Position numbers and translations under genes: made by a program | Shown here: positions 1 to 11,014 of the stretch, in pieces | Numbering within the stretch: the stretch's first letter is position 1 | Layout of the letters: each line of letters opens with the position of its first letter | Notes under the pieces: model-generated | What the model saw: only the letters and a program-made list of their open reading frames with translations | Told to the model about the DNA's origin: nothing | Databases searched by the model: none | Source of the DNA: Micromonospora sp. HNM0581 | GTDB lineage: Bacteria; Actinomycetota; Actinomycetes; Mycobacteriales; Micromonosporaceae | Length of the DNA: 64,000 nucleotides | Direction: 5' to 3' | Assembly: GCF_012726175.1 (NCBI RefSeq) | Contig: NZ_JAASAD010000009.1 | Coordinates: 124,001 to 188,000 of the forward strand

Positions 1-1
1 C

Positions 2-1303
<1,302 letters not shown>

Positions 1304-1339
1304 GTCGGATCCGCCGGCTGCTGCGACGACCGGCCCGGC

Positions 1340-1345
1340 TAGGCT
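1340..1345 (+). promoter_or_regulatory. Predicted -10 element (TAGGCT) of purK
   Basis: TAGGCT lies 9 nt upstream of the purK ATG, with no purine-rich ribosome-binding site between. This fits a TANNNT -10 box giving a transcript that is leaderless or has only 2-3 leader bases. The same hexamer sits before fbiC (21830), the GT4 gene (15326) and the 20627 gene. Confidence 0.5.
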
Positions 1346-1354
1346 GACGCAGCT

Positions 1355-2542
1355 ATGGATTCCCGTACCGGTCTGCCCGTCGTCGGCATGGTGGGCGGCG
1401 GCCAACTGGCCCGGATGACCCACCAGGCTGCCATCTCCCTGGGTCAGTCACTGCGTGTGCTGGCCCTCACCCCGGACGACGGTGCGGCTCTGGTCGCCAC
1501 CGACGTCCAGTACGGCGACCACACCGACCTGGCCGCGCTGCGTACCTTCGCCAAGGGCTGCGATGTGGTCACCTTCGACCACGAGCACGTACCGACCGAA
1601 CACATCCGCACCCTGACCGCCGAGGGGGTGAAGCTGTTCCCACCCGCGGACGCCCTGGTGCACGCTCAGGACAAGCAGGTGATGCGGGAACGGCTCGGTG
1701 CCCTCGGCGCGCCGAATCCGCGGTGGCGTCCGATCTCGTCCCCCGACGACCTGGTCATCTTCGGCGACGAGGTCGGCTGGCCGGTCGTGCTCAAGGCCGC
1801 CCGTGGTGGGTACGACGGTCGGGGGGTGTGGCCGGTCGCCGACCCGGCAGCCGCGGTCGAACTGGCGGAGACGCTGCTCGCCGGTGGCACGAGACTGATC
1901 GCCGAGGAACGGGTGGCGCTGCTTCGGGAACTGGCCGTGCAGGTGGCGCGTTCACCGTTCGGTCAGGTCGCGGTCTACCCGGTCGTGGAGACGGTGCAAC
2001 GCGACGGCATCTGCGTGGAGGTGTTGTCCCCGGCACCCGGTCTGGCCGAGGAACTGGTGCTCACCGCGCAGCAGCTCGCCATCGACCTGGCCACCGCGCT
2101 CGCAGTGGTGGGCCTGCTCGCGGTGGAGCTGTTCGAGGTGGCCGATGCGACGGCACCCGACGGTGCTCGGCTCGTGGTGAACGAACTGGCCATGCGTCCG
2201 CACAACTCGGGGCACTGGACCATCGAGGGGGCCCGGACGTCGCAGTTCGAGCAGCACCTGCGGGCGGTGCTGGACTACCCGATGGGCGACACCTCGTTGA
2301 CCGCCCCCGTGGTGGTGATGGCGAACGTGCTCGGTGGGCAGCCCGGCGGCATGTCGATCGACGAGCGGCTGCACCACCTTTTCGCCGCCGACCCCACCGC
2401 CCGGGTGCACCTGTACGGCAAGCAGGTGCGCCCCGGCCGCAAGATCGGGCACGTCACGGTGCTCGGTGACGATCTGAACGAAGTACGCGCCCGGGCTGCC
2501 CGGGCGTCTCGCTGGCTGCGGGACGGGACACCGGAGGAATGA
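1355..2542 (+). CDS. purK: 5-(carboxyamino)imidazole ribonucleotide synthase PurK
   Basis: PurK is an ATP-grasp enzyme that carboxylates the amino group of AIR with bicarbonate and ATP to give N5-CAIR in de novo purine synthesis. The 395-residue protein starts with the PurK nucleotide-binding motif [12 protein letters not shown] (around residues 10-21) and carries ATP-grasp core segments ([32 protein letters not shown]). Length and motifs are normal. The ATG at 1355 directly precedes the conserved motif and has a close -10 box but no clear ribosome-binding site, suggesting a near-leaderless message. Its last four bases overlap the purE start, so the two enzymes handling unstable N5-CAIR are translationally coupled. 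The order purK-purE with an acyl-CoA dehydrogenase nearby matches the mycobacterial arrangement. Confidence 0.97.
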   Translation: MDSRTGLPVVGMVGGGQLARMTHQAAISLGQSLRVLALTPDDGAALVATDVQYGDHTDLAALRTFAKGCDVVTFDHEHVPTEHIRTLTAEGVKLFPPADALVHAQDKQVMRERLGALGAPNPRWRPISSPDDLVIFGDEVGWPVVLKAARGGYDGRGVWPVADPAAAVELAETLLAGGTRLIAEERVALLRELAVQVARSPFGQVAVYPVVETVQRDGICVEVLSPAPGLAEELVLTAQQLAIDLATALAVVGLLAVELFEVADATAPDGARLVVNELAMRPHNSGHWTIEGARTSQFEQHLRAVLDYPMGDTSLTAPVVVMANVLGGQPGGMSIDERLHHLFAADPTARVHLYGKQVRPGRKIGHVTVLGDDLNEVRARAARASRWLRDGTPEE

Positions 2543-3048
2543 GTGGCGTGAGCACGGTCGGTGTGATCATGGGGAGCGATTCGGACTGGCCGACGATGAA
2601 GGCCGCCGCGGAGGTGCTCGCCGAGTTCGAGGTGCCGTACGAGGTGGAGGTGGTGTCGGCGCACCGCACCCCGGTCAAAATGATCGACTACGGTCGGGCG
2701 GCCGCCGACCGGGGACTCAAGGTGATCATCGCCGGTGCCGGCGGGGCGGCGGCGCTGCCCGGCATGGTGGCCTCGGTGACCCCACTGCCGGTGATCGGCG
2801 TACCGGTGCCGTTGAAGCATCTCGACGGCATCGATTCGCTTTTGTCGATCGTGCAGATGCCGGCCGGTGTGCCGGTGGCAACCGTGTCGATCGGCAATGC
2901 CCGTAACGCCGGGCTGCTTGCGGTCCGTATCCTCGCCGCCGCCGACCGCACCCTGCTCGACCGGATGGCGGCGTACCAGGCAGACCTGGAGCAGTTGGTC
3001 GCGGAGAAGGACGCTGCGCTCCGTGCCTCGCTCACGTGCCACCATTAG
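2539..3048 (+). CDS. purE: N5-carboxyaminoimidazole ribonucleotide mutase PurE
   Basis: PurE (class I) moves the carboxyl group of N5-CAIR to C4 of the imidazole to give CAIR, the step after PurK. The 169-residue protein has the PurE signature GSDSDWPTM near residues 12-20, the catalytic-histidine segment SAHRTP (His42), and the [13 protein letters not shown] loop near residue 70. The ATG at 2539 overlaps the purK stop by 4 bp; a GTG at 2548 is an alternative start that would lose three residues. The C-terminal tail after about residue 150 is charged and variable. The end is convergent with the giant membrane protein gene 27 bp away, and no hairpin is evident between them. Confidence 0.97.
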   Translation: MSGVSTVGVIMGSDSDWPTMKAAAEVLAEFEVPYEVEVVSAHRTPVKMIDYGRAAADRGLKVIIAGAGGAAALPGMVASVTPLPVIGVPVPLKHLDGIDSLLSIVQMPAGVPVATVSIGNARNAGLLAVRILAAADRTLLDRMAAYQADLEQLVAEKDAALRASLTCHH

Positions 3049-3075
3049 GGGCCGCACCGAGACGAGACCGGGCAC

Positions 3076-6000
3076 TCACCGCATGCCGCGTAGCGCCGTC
3101 TGCAGGCGTTCCTGGGCCCGGCGTCGGCGTTCGTTGCTGGCACCGAGAACAAGCAGCAGGAAGCCGACCGGGATCAGCGCCAGCCACGGTCCAAGGCTGA
3201 ACAGCGCGTGCACAGCCGCGACTGCGGTGACCACGGCACCGACGATCACCGGTGCCTGCTGCTGGGTCGTCGATCCGAAGATCAGCACGGCGACCGCGCC
3301 GAGCAGCAGCAGGACCTGACGCAGGGTGCTGGAATCGGTGGACAGCACGATCGCCAAGGTCGGCAGGAAGGCGGCGAGCAGCGCCGGCCCGTACGCCACC
3401 CAGCTGCTCAGGTCGGTGCGCTGACGTAGCTCGAGCACCCCCACCAGTAGGGCCAGCGCGGCGAACGGCAGGGTGTATGCCTCCGGCAGGGCCACTTCGG
3501 CAACCCGCATGAGAATCCACCAGGCGGTGATCTCGCAGAGCACCACCGCCCAGAACAGAACCCGTCGCTGCGCCGGCCGACGGCCGGGCCGGGTCGCCGC
3601 CAGACCAAGGACCGCACCCCAGGCGGCGAGGAGCGCGGCGATGTGCCGGGGCGAGTCGAAGGCCAGCGCCAACGCGATGAGCGCGGCGGCGTGACCGCTC
3701 CACTCCACGGTCGCCGCCTCACGACGTGCCTCCGGTCGGCGGAGCCGGGGAAGCGTCGCGGAGAAGACCTGCAACGCTGCGCCGACCGCCAGGACACCGA
3801 ACGCCGACCAGACCGGCGCGAGCCCGGCCACCAGGCCGGCGGTGAGCACGAACAGCTGCGCCATCAGCGAGGCGAACAGCCAACCGAGAAGGCGTGCCCG
3901 GGAGGTGAGGCCGTAAAGGGCGGCGACCAGCCCGACTCCGGCCGCGCCGCCGAGGGTGAACAGGGTCAATTCCGCACTGGCGAGGCTGCCGGCCAGGCCC
4001 GCCCCGCCAGCCGCGAGCCCGATCACGAAGATCAGCACCCGGGTAAGTCGCAGCGAGCGGGCCCGTTCCACAAGGGCCGGTGGGGGCGTCAGCGCCAGAC
4101 CGAGTATCGAGATGATGAACACCGCCAGGGCCGACAGGGTGTTCGCCGGCCAGCCGCCGCCGAGCGCGATCGGGGCGATGAGCAGCGTGACGGCGGCGCC
4201 GGGTAGCACCACGGGCACAGCCCGGGAACGACGACCACCACTGAACCCGGTGGCCGCCAGGGCCGCCGTCGCGGTGAGTAGCAACGCGGTGAGCACATGG
4301 GTCGGGTCGACCGCTGCCGGCGGCGGGTCGAGCAGGGCCTCCGGTGGTCCCTGCCAGATCCTGCCCATGGTGCGGTGCGGGTCGACGAGGGCCGCGATCA
4401 GCGCCGGTGCGATGGAGACCAGGGCCAGGACCGTCGGCAGCGCGGCGGCGGCCAGCGCACCGGCGGCCGGGCTGACCCGCCACCGGCGCCGGTTGCCGTC
4501 GGGCAGGCGGCGTAGCGCCCCGTCGAGCAGAACAGTCCAGCGGCGAACCGGTTGGGCTGCGCCGACCGGCGGCTCGGTAGCCTCCCGAACGAGTTCGGCG
4601 AGCACACCGAGCAGCGCCGCCGCGGCGGCGTACACCCCGACCGGCGTGCCGATCGGCACGGCGGCCAGCGCGGTCACGCTCGCTCCGCCGACGACCCCGG
4701 CACTGGCCCAAGGAAGATACTGGGGAACATACCGACGAACCGTGGCCACCGCGGCCAGGCCAAGGCTGGAAGCGGCCAGGCCGGCGGTGAGCACCACCTG
4801 TGGAGTGTGGCCGAACTCGACGGCTAGGGCGGCGGTTGCCCCCGGCATCGCCAGCAGTGCCGCGCCCGCCCCGGCACCACCGACCTGCGCCAGGTGCGGC
4901 GGCATGCCCTCCGCCTCGATGTCCTCGACGAGTGGTCCGGCCATGTTGCGCGCCAGCGCGGCGACCACCGTGCCGATCAGCACGATGCTGCCGAGGGCCA
5001 GCGCGGTCGTCCACGGCCGTACCAGGCCGGCACCGGCCGCGTGAAGTGCAACCACACCGGCGACCGTTGTCCGGGACAGTGCCGCCCGAGGCTCGATCGA
5101 AGCGACTGCGGCCATCCCGAAAATGGTGGCGACCATGCCACCGATCAGGACCGGCGACCACCAGGGGAGCTCGAACGCGGCAGGAGCGCCGACGGTGGCG
5201 AGTACCACCCCCACACCGGCCACGTCGTAACGCCACGGTGGCGGTAGCAGTACCCCGGCCGCGGTCGCGAGCAACATCAGGGCGATCGGGCCCTGCCAGG
5301 TCGTACCGCCGGTCGGCGCGGCCGGCCAACCGCTGAGGTCACCGTCCCAGATCGGGCCGGGCGTGGCGAGCACGCCGACCCCGCCGCGTAACGCCATCCA
5401 GCCTGCCAGCAGCCCGATCAGTATCCCACCGACGGTGAGGCCGAGCACCGGACCGCGTCGCCACTGCTCGGGCATCGCCCGGGCTGCCACGGCGACCACC
5501 AGGACCAGCGCGGCGGCGACGGCGAGTTGCCCACTCGGCGCGAGCACCGTGCCGATCCGAAGCAGGGTGGCGACGAGCGTTGCGGTCACCGCGGCGGCCG
5601 CCAGGTCGGAACCGTCCAGGGCGCGATCGGAACGACGGCCGATGTCGATCGAGGGAGCCAGGAAGAGTAGTAGCGCGGAGACCAGCAGCAGCGCGCTCAC
5701 CCAGGCGTCCGCCGCGGTGGCGCCCGCTGAGCCGAACCCGGCTGCGACGACCACCAATGCTCCCAGGAGGGTGCCGACCGACAGCGGTGCCGGGATCTGG
5801 CGTTGCGACACCTGCACGATCGCGGCGTAGCCCAGCGTGACGCAGCAGGCGAGGAAGCTGGCTGCGAGCACCGGTACGGCCGCCTCTCGTAGGCTCGCCG
5901 GGGTCGGTGTGGTGTCCACCGGCACGGTGGTCGCCATGAAGGCGGCCACTGCTCCGGGCAGGGCGAAGGCGGCGCCTCCAGCGGCCCAGGCCGAGACGGT

Positions 6001-7995
6001 GTCCGCGGCGGCCGAAGCGAGTCGGATCCGCGGCGCGGCGGCGATCAGCGCGCCAGCCACGACGAGAGTGAGCAGGACGGCGGCGGTCAACGCCGGCCGG
6101 GCGAGTGAGGTGCCGGCACCGGCCAGCCCGATCGTGGCGGCGGCCACCGCGTGTGCCAGCGCGGCGCGGGGGGTGCGGGCGGACAGGCCGGTCGCCCCGA
6201 TGCCGATCGCGGCCAACACCATCGGCCACGGCGCCCACGTCCACGCCAGTCCGAAGGAGGCTGGTACGGCCAACGCGGTGAGCGCCGCGCCGGTCACCGC
6301 GAACTCGCGTCGGATCTCCGGCGGCAGGGCCAGCACCGCCGCCACGGTCAGCAGGAAGGCGCTCGCGGCGAGTTGCCAGGCGGTCGGGCCGACGGCGGCG
6401 GACAACTCGGCCAGGTACCGGTCGAGGTCTGCTGCCCAGGCCGGTAGCGCCGCCTGGACCGGGGCGATTCCGGCGCGTAGCGCGTTCCCGGCGACCAGCA
6501 CCCCGGTGACCGTGAGTGCCACCGCGGCGGCAAGTTGCGGCCCCCTGCGGGCGGACTCGGGTACTGCCCGGACTGCGAGACCGGTGACCGTGATGACCAC
6601 CGCGATCAACAGCAGGGCCCGGCCGGGCAGCGCCACCGAGGCGACCCGTCCCAGGGCGCCGATGACGGCGAGGGTGAACACGCCCGCGCCCAGATCGGGC
6701 AGGGGTGGGCGACCCAGCACCAGCGTTCCGGTCAGGCAGATGGCCGCGGCGAGGACAAGCACCAGGCCGGTGCCGATCGCCCCCGGCAGGGTGGCGGTCC
6801 GCAGCAGGGCGGTCACCGCGTACGCCAGCGCGAGGGCGACCGTCACGCCGTGCAACACCCAGGTCAGTTGCTGTAGCCCTGGCACCGGTCGGGTCGGTGT
6901 CGTCGTCGCGGTACCACCGGTGAGGTCCAGCACTTCGCCGCCCTCCTCCGGTGCTGCCTCCGGCCTGCCGTCGGCCGGACGATCCTGCGCCGACCGCTGT
7001 CGGGGCGCACGCGACCGGCCGGAGTCGGCCGCGTCGCCGGCGAGCGGCTGTTCCACGGTGACCGGGGAGCGGGCCAGCCACAGGTTGAGCAGCGCCATCA
7101 CGGTCAGCACCAGCGCCCAGCCCACCGGACCGGTGACCCGGTCGTATGCCAGCAGCGGCACCACCGGCTGGGCGGCCAGTACGGCGGCGAACCGGGGCAC
7201 GCGCAGCCTGGTCCACCCGGCGTAGCCGATCGAGACGGCTGCGGTGACCGCGAAGATCACTCCAGCGAAGACGGCACCGGAGGCGCCGCCGTCGCCGATC
7301 CGGTCGACGGCCCAGAGGGCGTACCCCGTCAGGGGCACCAGGAGTAGACCCACGGCGGCGATGGTCTCGGCCGTGGAAGTCAACCCCCGCCGGATCAGTA
7401 CCGGTGGGGCGAGCAGCATCAGTACCGTCGCGAGCAGCAGGATGCCGAGGCGGGCGAACACGTCCATCGAGCTGGTGGCGACCACGGCGAAGACCACGGC
7501 GGCGACACCGAGCAGCAGGGCGCCGAGGCCGAGTGGGATGTTCTGGACCTCCCGGGAGGAAGCCTCAGGCGGATGCTCCGGGTCGTCAGCGTCCAGCCAG
7601 GAAGGTGGTGGCTCCTGGGTGCCGGCGGCGCCCTGCCGGGGTACCCGGGGCGGTGGTGCCGCACCGTCGCGGAGTGGTGAGGCGCCGTCGGACGTGGGGC
7701 GGCGCGGCGGCCGGCGACGCAGCACGCGACGGGGGCGGGTGGCCTGCCGGAGCCGTTCGTCTCCCTGATCGCCGGCGTGCGAGAGGATGTCCCGCTGAAA
7801 GAGCGCGGCTTGCATCTTCGCGGCGAGCTGCCGTTGTTCGCTGGCTATCGCGGCCTCGCGGGCCTTCATCTCCGCGATGGATCGTTCGATGTCCGCCAGA
7901 TGTTCGGCCCATTGTGGCTGGTGTGCGCCGCAGTGAGGGCAGCGGACCGCTGCTTTGATCTCCCTGCCGCACGAAGGGCAATTGAAGTTCGCCAC
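3076..7995 (-). CDS. Giant zinc-ribbon polytopic membrane protein, SCO7613-type (1,639 aa)
   Basis: A GTG start at 7995 is preceded by a GGAGGGG ribosome-binding site. The protein begins with a zinc ribbon (Cys6-x2-Cys9 and Cys19-x2-Cys22), then a charged helix likely to be a coiled coil (about 28-68), then an Arg/Pro-rich linker to about 145. The rest, to about 1,620, is hydrophobic segments, probably about forty membrane helices, ending in an Arg-rich tail. Three diverged copies of one membrane module can be seen, near 460-650, 825-1018 and 1160-1370; each opens with an Arg-rich cytosolic loop (ESARRGPQ, EQWRRGPV, GNRRRWRV) before a Leu/Ala/Val-rich helix pair. I recognise it as the actinobacterial SCO7613 C-terminal-domain membrane protein type, of unknown role. 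Codon 869 is a rare TTA (5389-5391). No catalytic motif is visible. It stands alone between purE and ugd. Confidence 0.85.
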   Translation of the reverse strand: MANFNCPSCGREIKAAVRCPHCGAHQPQWAEHLADIERSIAEMKAREAAIASEQRQLAAKMQAALFQRDILSHAGDQGDERLRQATRPRRVLRRRPPRRPTSDGASPLRDGAAPPPRVPRQGAAGTQEPPPSWLDADDPEHPPEASSREVQNIPLGLGALLLGVAAVVFAVVATSSMDVFARLGILLLATVLMLLAPPVLIRRGLTSTAETIAAVGLLLVPLTGYALWAVDRIGDGGASGAVFAGVIFAVTAAVSIGYAGWTRLRVPRFAAVLAAQPVVPLLAYDRVTGPVGWALVLTVMALLNLWLARSPVTVEQPLAGDAADSGRSRAPRQRSAQDRPADGRPEAAPEEGGEVLDLTGGTATTTPTRPVPGLQQLTWVLHGVTVALALAYAVTALLRTATLPGAIGTGLVLVLAAAICLTGTLVLGRPPLPDLGAGVFTLAVIGALGRVASVALPGRALLLIAVVITVTGLAVRAVPESARRGPQLAAAVALTVTGVLVAGNALRAGIAPVQAALPAWAADLDRYLAELSAAVGPTAWQLAASAFLLTVAAVLALPPEIRREFAVTGAALTALAVPASFGLAWTWAPWPMVLAAIGIGATGLSARTPRAALAHAVAAATIGLAGAGTSLARPALTAAVLLTLVVAGALIAAAPRIRLASAAADTVSAWAAGGAAFALPGAVAAFMATTVPVDTTPTPASLREAAVPVLAASFLACCVTLGYAAIVQVSQRQIPAPLSVGTLLGALVVVAAGFGSAGATAADAWVSALLLVSALLLFLAPSIDIGRRSDRALDGSDLAAAAVTATLVATLLRIGTVLAPSGQLAVAAALVLVVAVAARAMPEQWRRGPVLGLTVGGILIGLLAGWMALRGGVGVLATPGPIWDGDLSGWPAAPTGGTTWQGPIALMLLATAAGVLLPPPWRYDVAGVGVVLATVGAPAAFELPWWSPVLIGGMVATIFGMAAVASIEPRAALSRTTVAGVVALHAAGAGLVRPWTTALALGSIVLIGTVVAALARNMAGPLVEDIEAEGMPPHLAQVGGAGAGAALLAMPGATAALAVEFGHTPQVVLTAGLAASSLGLAAVATVRRYVPQYLPWASAGVVGGASVTALAAVPIGTPVGVYAAAAALLGVLAELVREATEPPVGAAQPVRRWTVLLDGALRRLPDGNRRRWRVSPAAGALAAAALPTVLALVSIAPALIAALVDPHRTMGRIWQGPPEALLDPPPAAVDPTHVLTALLLTATAALAATGFSGGRRSRAVPVVLPGAAVTLLIAPIALGGGWPANTLSALAVFIISILGLALTPPPALVERARSLRLTRVLIFVIGLAAGGAGLAGSLASAELTLFTLGGAAGVGLVAALYGLTSRARLLGWLFASLMAQLFVLTAGLVAGLAPVWSAFGVLAVGAALQVFSATLPRLRRPEARREAATVEWSGHAAALIALALAFDSPRHIAALLAAWGAVLGLAATRPGRRPAQRRVLFWAVVLCEITAWWILMRVAEVALPEAYTLPFAALALLVGVLELRQRTDLSSWVAYGPALLAAFLPTLAIVLSTDSSTLRQVLLLLGAVAVLIFGSTTQQQAPVIVGAVVTAVAAVHALFSLGPWLALIPVGFLLLVLGASNERRRRAQERLQTALRGMR

Positions 7996-8105
7996 GACAC
8001 CCCTCCAGCCGCACAGTGGATTCCCACTGTCGCAGCATGCCCAAAGCGGGCCGGGAATTCGACAGTTGTCGGCGGGTCAACCGACACCATCACCGGACGT
8101 CGCGA

Positions 8106-9533
8106 TCAGGGGCGGCCCATACCCCGGTACTCCCAGCCGGCCTGGGTCCACAGCGCCGGGTCGAGGCAGTTGCGGGCGTCGACCACGCGGCGGCCCGCGA
8201 CGAGGTCGCCGAGGAGACCGGGGTCGGCGTTGCGGAAGTCGGCCCATTCGGTGAGGACGCAGACCAGGTCGGCGCCGGTGACTGCCTCGGCCATGCCGGG
8301 TTGGTAGGTGAGTTCCGGCACCGCGCGGCGGGCGTTCTCCATGCCCTGGGGGTCGAAGACGTGGACGTCGGCACCAGCCTTGCGCAGCAGGGCGGCGACG
8401 GCCAGGGCGGGGGCGTCGCGTACGTCGTCGGTGTTGGGTTTGAAGGTGGCGCCGAGCACGGCGATGCGGGTGCCGGACAGGTCCGGGCCGGCGGGGCCGG
8501 AGCGGCGGCCCAGCAGGTCGGCAGCGAGTTGCAGGACGCGGCTACGGCGACGCAGGTTGATCAGGTCGACCTCGTGCAGGAAACGCAGGGCCTCACCGGC
8601 ACCGAGTTCCTGGGCGCGGGCCTGGAAGGCGCGGATGTCCTTGGGCAGGCAGGCTCCGCCGAAGCCGAGGCCGGCCTGGAGGAAGCGGTTGCCGATGCGG
8701 GGGTCGTAGCCGATGGCCTTGGCGAGTTGGGTGACGTCGCCGCCCGATGCCTCGCACACCTCGGCCATGGCGTTGATGAAGGAGATCTTGGTGGCCAGGA
8801 AGGCGTTGGCGGCGACCTTGACCAGTTCGGCGGTGGCGAAGTCGGTGACGACCAGGGGCACCTCACGGTCCTCGGTGGCGGCGAGGTCGAACACGCCCTT
8901 GTGGGCGGCGTAGAGCATGCCGTTGGCCCATTCGCTCTTGACGCCCACCACGATCCGGTTGGGGCGTAGCACGTCGTCGACGGCGAAGCCCTCCTGGAGG
9001 AACTCGGGGCTCCAGGCCACCTCGACCCCGAGGTCGACGGGAGTGTGTTTGCCCACGAGTTGCTCCACCCAGTCGGCGGTACCGACCGGGACCGTGGACT
9101 TGCCGACGATCAGTGCCTTGCGGGTCAGGTGCTGCGCCAGGCCGGTGACCGATGCTTCGACGTACGACAGGTCGGCGCCCATTCCGTCGGCCCGCTGGGG
9201 GGTGCCGACGCAGATGAAGTGCACGTCACCGAAGGCAGCGGTCTCGGCGATGTCGGTGCTGAAGCGCAGCCGGCCAGCGGCGAGGTTCCGTCGGAGCAAC
9301 TCGTCGAGGCCGGGCTCGTGGATCGGCACCTCACCGGCGTTCAGCTTGGCGATCTTGTCCGCGTCGACGTCGAAGCCGAGTACCTCGTAGCCGAGTTCGG
9401 CGTAACAGATGGCGTAGGTCGCGCCGAGGTAGCCGGTGCCCAGGAAGGTCACCCGAGGCCGGGGAGCGCCCGAGGGGGGCGTGACCGCCGCGATGGCGGG
9501 TACCGGCTGGGTGTTCGGGTACGGGATGGTCAC
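8106..9533 (-). CDS. ugd: UDP-glucose 6-dehydrogenase
   Basis: This enzyme oxidises UDP-glucose twice with NAD+ to UDP-glucuronate, a precursor for envelope polysaccharides and glycosylation. The 475-residue protein has a 25-residue Pro-rich N-terminal extension, then the Rossmann motif FLGTGYLGATYA (30-41), the central helix region with STVPVGTAD (146-154), the catalytic loop GFGGACLPKD with nucleophile Cys295, and the C-terminal UDP-binding domain beginning near RIAVLGATFKPNTDDVRD. All diagnostic residues are present. The start is a GTG preceded by GGAGAGACAGGC. It is transcribed away from the acyl-CoA dehydrogenase gene across a 247-bp divergent region. A GDP-mannose dehydrogenase is the close alternative within the superfamily, but the loop sequence favours UDP-glucose. 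Confidence 0.93.
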   Translation of the reverse strand: MTIPYPNTQPVPAIAAVTPPSGAPRPRVTFLGTGYLGATYAICYAELGYEVLGFDVDADKIAKLNAGEVPIHEPGLDELLRRNLAAGRLRFSTDIAETAAFGDVHFICVGTPQRADGMGADLSYVEASVTGLAQHLTRKALIVGKSTVPVGTADWVEQLVGKHTPVDLGVEVAWSPEFLQEGFAVDDVLRPNRIVVGVKSEWANGMLYAAHKGVFDLAATEDREVPLVVTDFATAELVKVAANAFLATKISFINAMAEVCEASGGDVTQLAKAIGYDPRIGNRFLQAGLGFGGACLPKDIRAFQARAQELGAGEALRFLHEVDLINLRRRSRVLQLAADLLGRRSGPAGPDLSGTRIAVLGATFKPNTDDVRDAPALAVAALLRKAGADVHVFDPQGMENARRAVPELTYQPGMAEAVTGADLVCVLTEWADFRNADPGLLGDLVAGRRVVDARNCLDPALWTQAGWEYRGMGRP

Positions 9534-9780
9534 GCCTGTCTCTCCGCTCGCACTGGCGCCGCGTGGCTGCGTCGCAATCCGCTGCGGCGCCAGGGCGGGG
9601 CGCCGGAGGGGTGGTCCGTCTGCTGTTCATCATCGCCGAGCGGCTTCGGGGCTCTGCCACGACCCAGCCTACGCACCGGTAACATCGCCTGAACGGTGGT
9701 AGTTATCCTTCAGTCTGCGTGGTGGGCGTCCAGGAGACGCTACAGACTGCGCATGATAGCGGTGAAGGGGAGGGGCCGAC

Positions 9781-10944
9781 ATGGCCGCAGAGCAGTCGTT
9801 CGACGCGTACCGCCTGTCAGAGGAACACGAGGCGATCCGGGAAGCGGTCCGTGAGGTTTGTACGGCGAAGGTGGCGCCGAACGCCACCGAGGCGGACGAG
9901 ACAGGCGAGTTCCCGAAGGCGTCGTACGACGCACTGCGTGCCGCCGACTTCCACGCACCGCACGTCCCGGTCGAGTACGGCGGGGCCGGTGCGGACGCGC
10001 TCGCCACGGCGATCGTGATCGAGGAGGTAGCGCGGGCATGCGCCTCGTCCTCGTTGATCCCGGCGGTGAACAAGCTGGGCACGATGCCCCTGCTGCTGGC
10101 CGGTTCCGACGAACTCAAGCGCCGCTACCTGACTCCGGTCGCCAGCGGCGAGGTGATGTTCTCGTACTGTCTCTCCGAGCCGGAGGCGGGCAGCGACGCT
10201 GCCGCGATGACCACCAGGGCGGTACGTGACGGTGACCACTGGGTGCTCAACGGGGTGAAGCGTTGGATCACCAACGCCGGTGTTTCGGAGTTCTACACCG
10301 TCTTCGCGACGACCGACCCGACCGCCCGGTCCCGGGGCATCTCCGCCTTCGTGGTGGAGAAGTCCGATCCGGGGGTGAGCTTCGGCGCCCCGGAGAAGAA
10401 GCTGGGCATCAAGGGCTCGCCGACCCGCGAGGTCTACCTCGACAACGTGCGGATCCCGGCGGACCGGATGATCGGCGCCGAGGGCACCGGCTTCGGCACC
10501 GCGATGAGGACCCTGGACCACACCCGGGTCACCATCGCCGCCCAGGCGGTGGGCATCGCACAGGGTGCGCTCGACTACGCCAGGGGGTACGTCGCCGAGC
10601 GTCGGCAGTTCGGCAAGGCGATCGCCGAGTTCCAGGGCGTGCAGTTCATGCTCGCCGACATGGGCATGAAGCTGGAGGCGGCCCGGCAGTTGACGTACGC
10701 GGCAGCCGGTCGGTCCGAGCGTGGCGACGCCGATCTGACCTACTTCGGCGCGGCGGCCAAGTGTTTCGCCTCCGACGCCGCGATGGAGATCACCACCGAT
10801 GCGGTGCAGTTGCTCGGCGGCTACGGCTACACCCGCGACTACCCCGTCGAACGGATGATGCGGGACGCCAAGATCACCCAGATCTACGAGGGCACGAACC
10901 AGGTGCAGCGGATCGTCATGGCCCGCCAGTTGCTCAAGGACTGA
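9781..10944 (+). CDS. Acyl-CoA dehydrogenase (FadE25-like)
   Basis: This FAD enzyme introduces an alpha,beta double bond into acyl-CoA. The 387-residue protein has the three acyl-CoA dehydrogenase domains: the N-terminal helical domain from EEHEAIREAVREV, the middle beta domain with FSYCLSEPEAGSDAAAM (FAD/substrate contacts), and the C-terminal helical domain ending in QLLGGYGYTRDYPVERMMRD and IYEGTNQVQRIVMARQLL. The catalytic base of the short/medium-chain class is Glu370 in IYEGTNQ. The ATG at 9781 follows a GGGGAGGGGCC ribosome-binding site. A TTATCCT element around 9705-9711 could be the -10 box. Neighbouring purEK on one side matches mycobacterial fadE25, but chain-length preference cannot be read from sequence. 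It is followed by a strong hairpin. Confidence 0.95.
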   Translation: MAAEQSFDAYRLSEEHEAIREAVREVCTAKVAPNATEADETGEFPKASYDALRAADFHAPHVPVEYGGAGADALATAIVIEEVARACASSSLIPAVNKLGTMPLLLAGSDELKRRYLTPVASGEVMFSYCLSEPEAGSDAAAMTTRAVRDGDHWVLNGVKRWITNAGVSEFYTVFATTDPTARSRGISAFVVEKSDPGVSFGAPEKKLGIKGSPTREVYLDNVRIPADRMIGAEGTGFGTAMRTLDHTRVTIAAQAVGIAQGALDYARGYVAERRQFGKAIAEFQGVQFMLADMGMKLEAARQLTYAAAGRSERGDADLTYFGAAAKCFASDAAMEITTDAVQLLGGYGYTRDYPVERMMRDAKITQIYEGTNQVQRIVMARQLLKD

Positions 10945-10960
10945 CGTCGACGGAAACCAC

Positions 10961-11000
10961 CGTCACCTCCGCCGGGCATGGTCGCCGGGCGGAGGTGACG
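10961..11000. terminator. Bidirectional hairpin terminator between convergent genes
   Basis: The arms CGTCACCTCCGCC (10961-10973) and GGCGGAGGTGACG (10988-11000) pair perfectly over 13 bp around a 14-nt loop. It sits between the ends of the acyl-CoA dehydrogenase (10944) and the converging membrane protein gene (11015). There is no U-tract, as is common in actinobacteria. Confidence 0.75.
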
Positions 11001-11014
11001 ATCCGTGGCGCCGG

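Noticed and set aside
5339..7216. Open frame of 625 codons on the minus strand inside the giant membrane protein gene, plus many similar long frames opposite or alongside other genes
   Set aside because: Their products are Arg/Gly/Pro-rich without domain features, and they lie fully within recognised genes; high third-position GC keeps other frames open.
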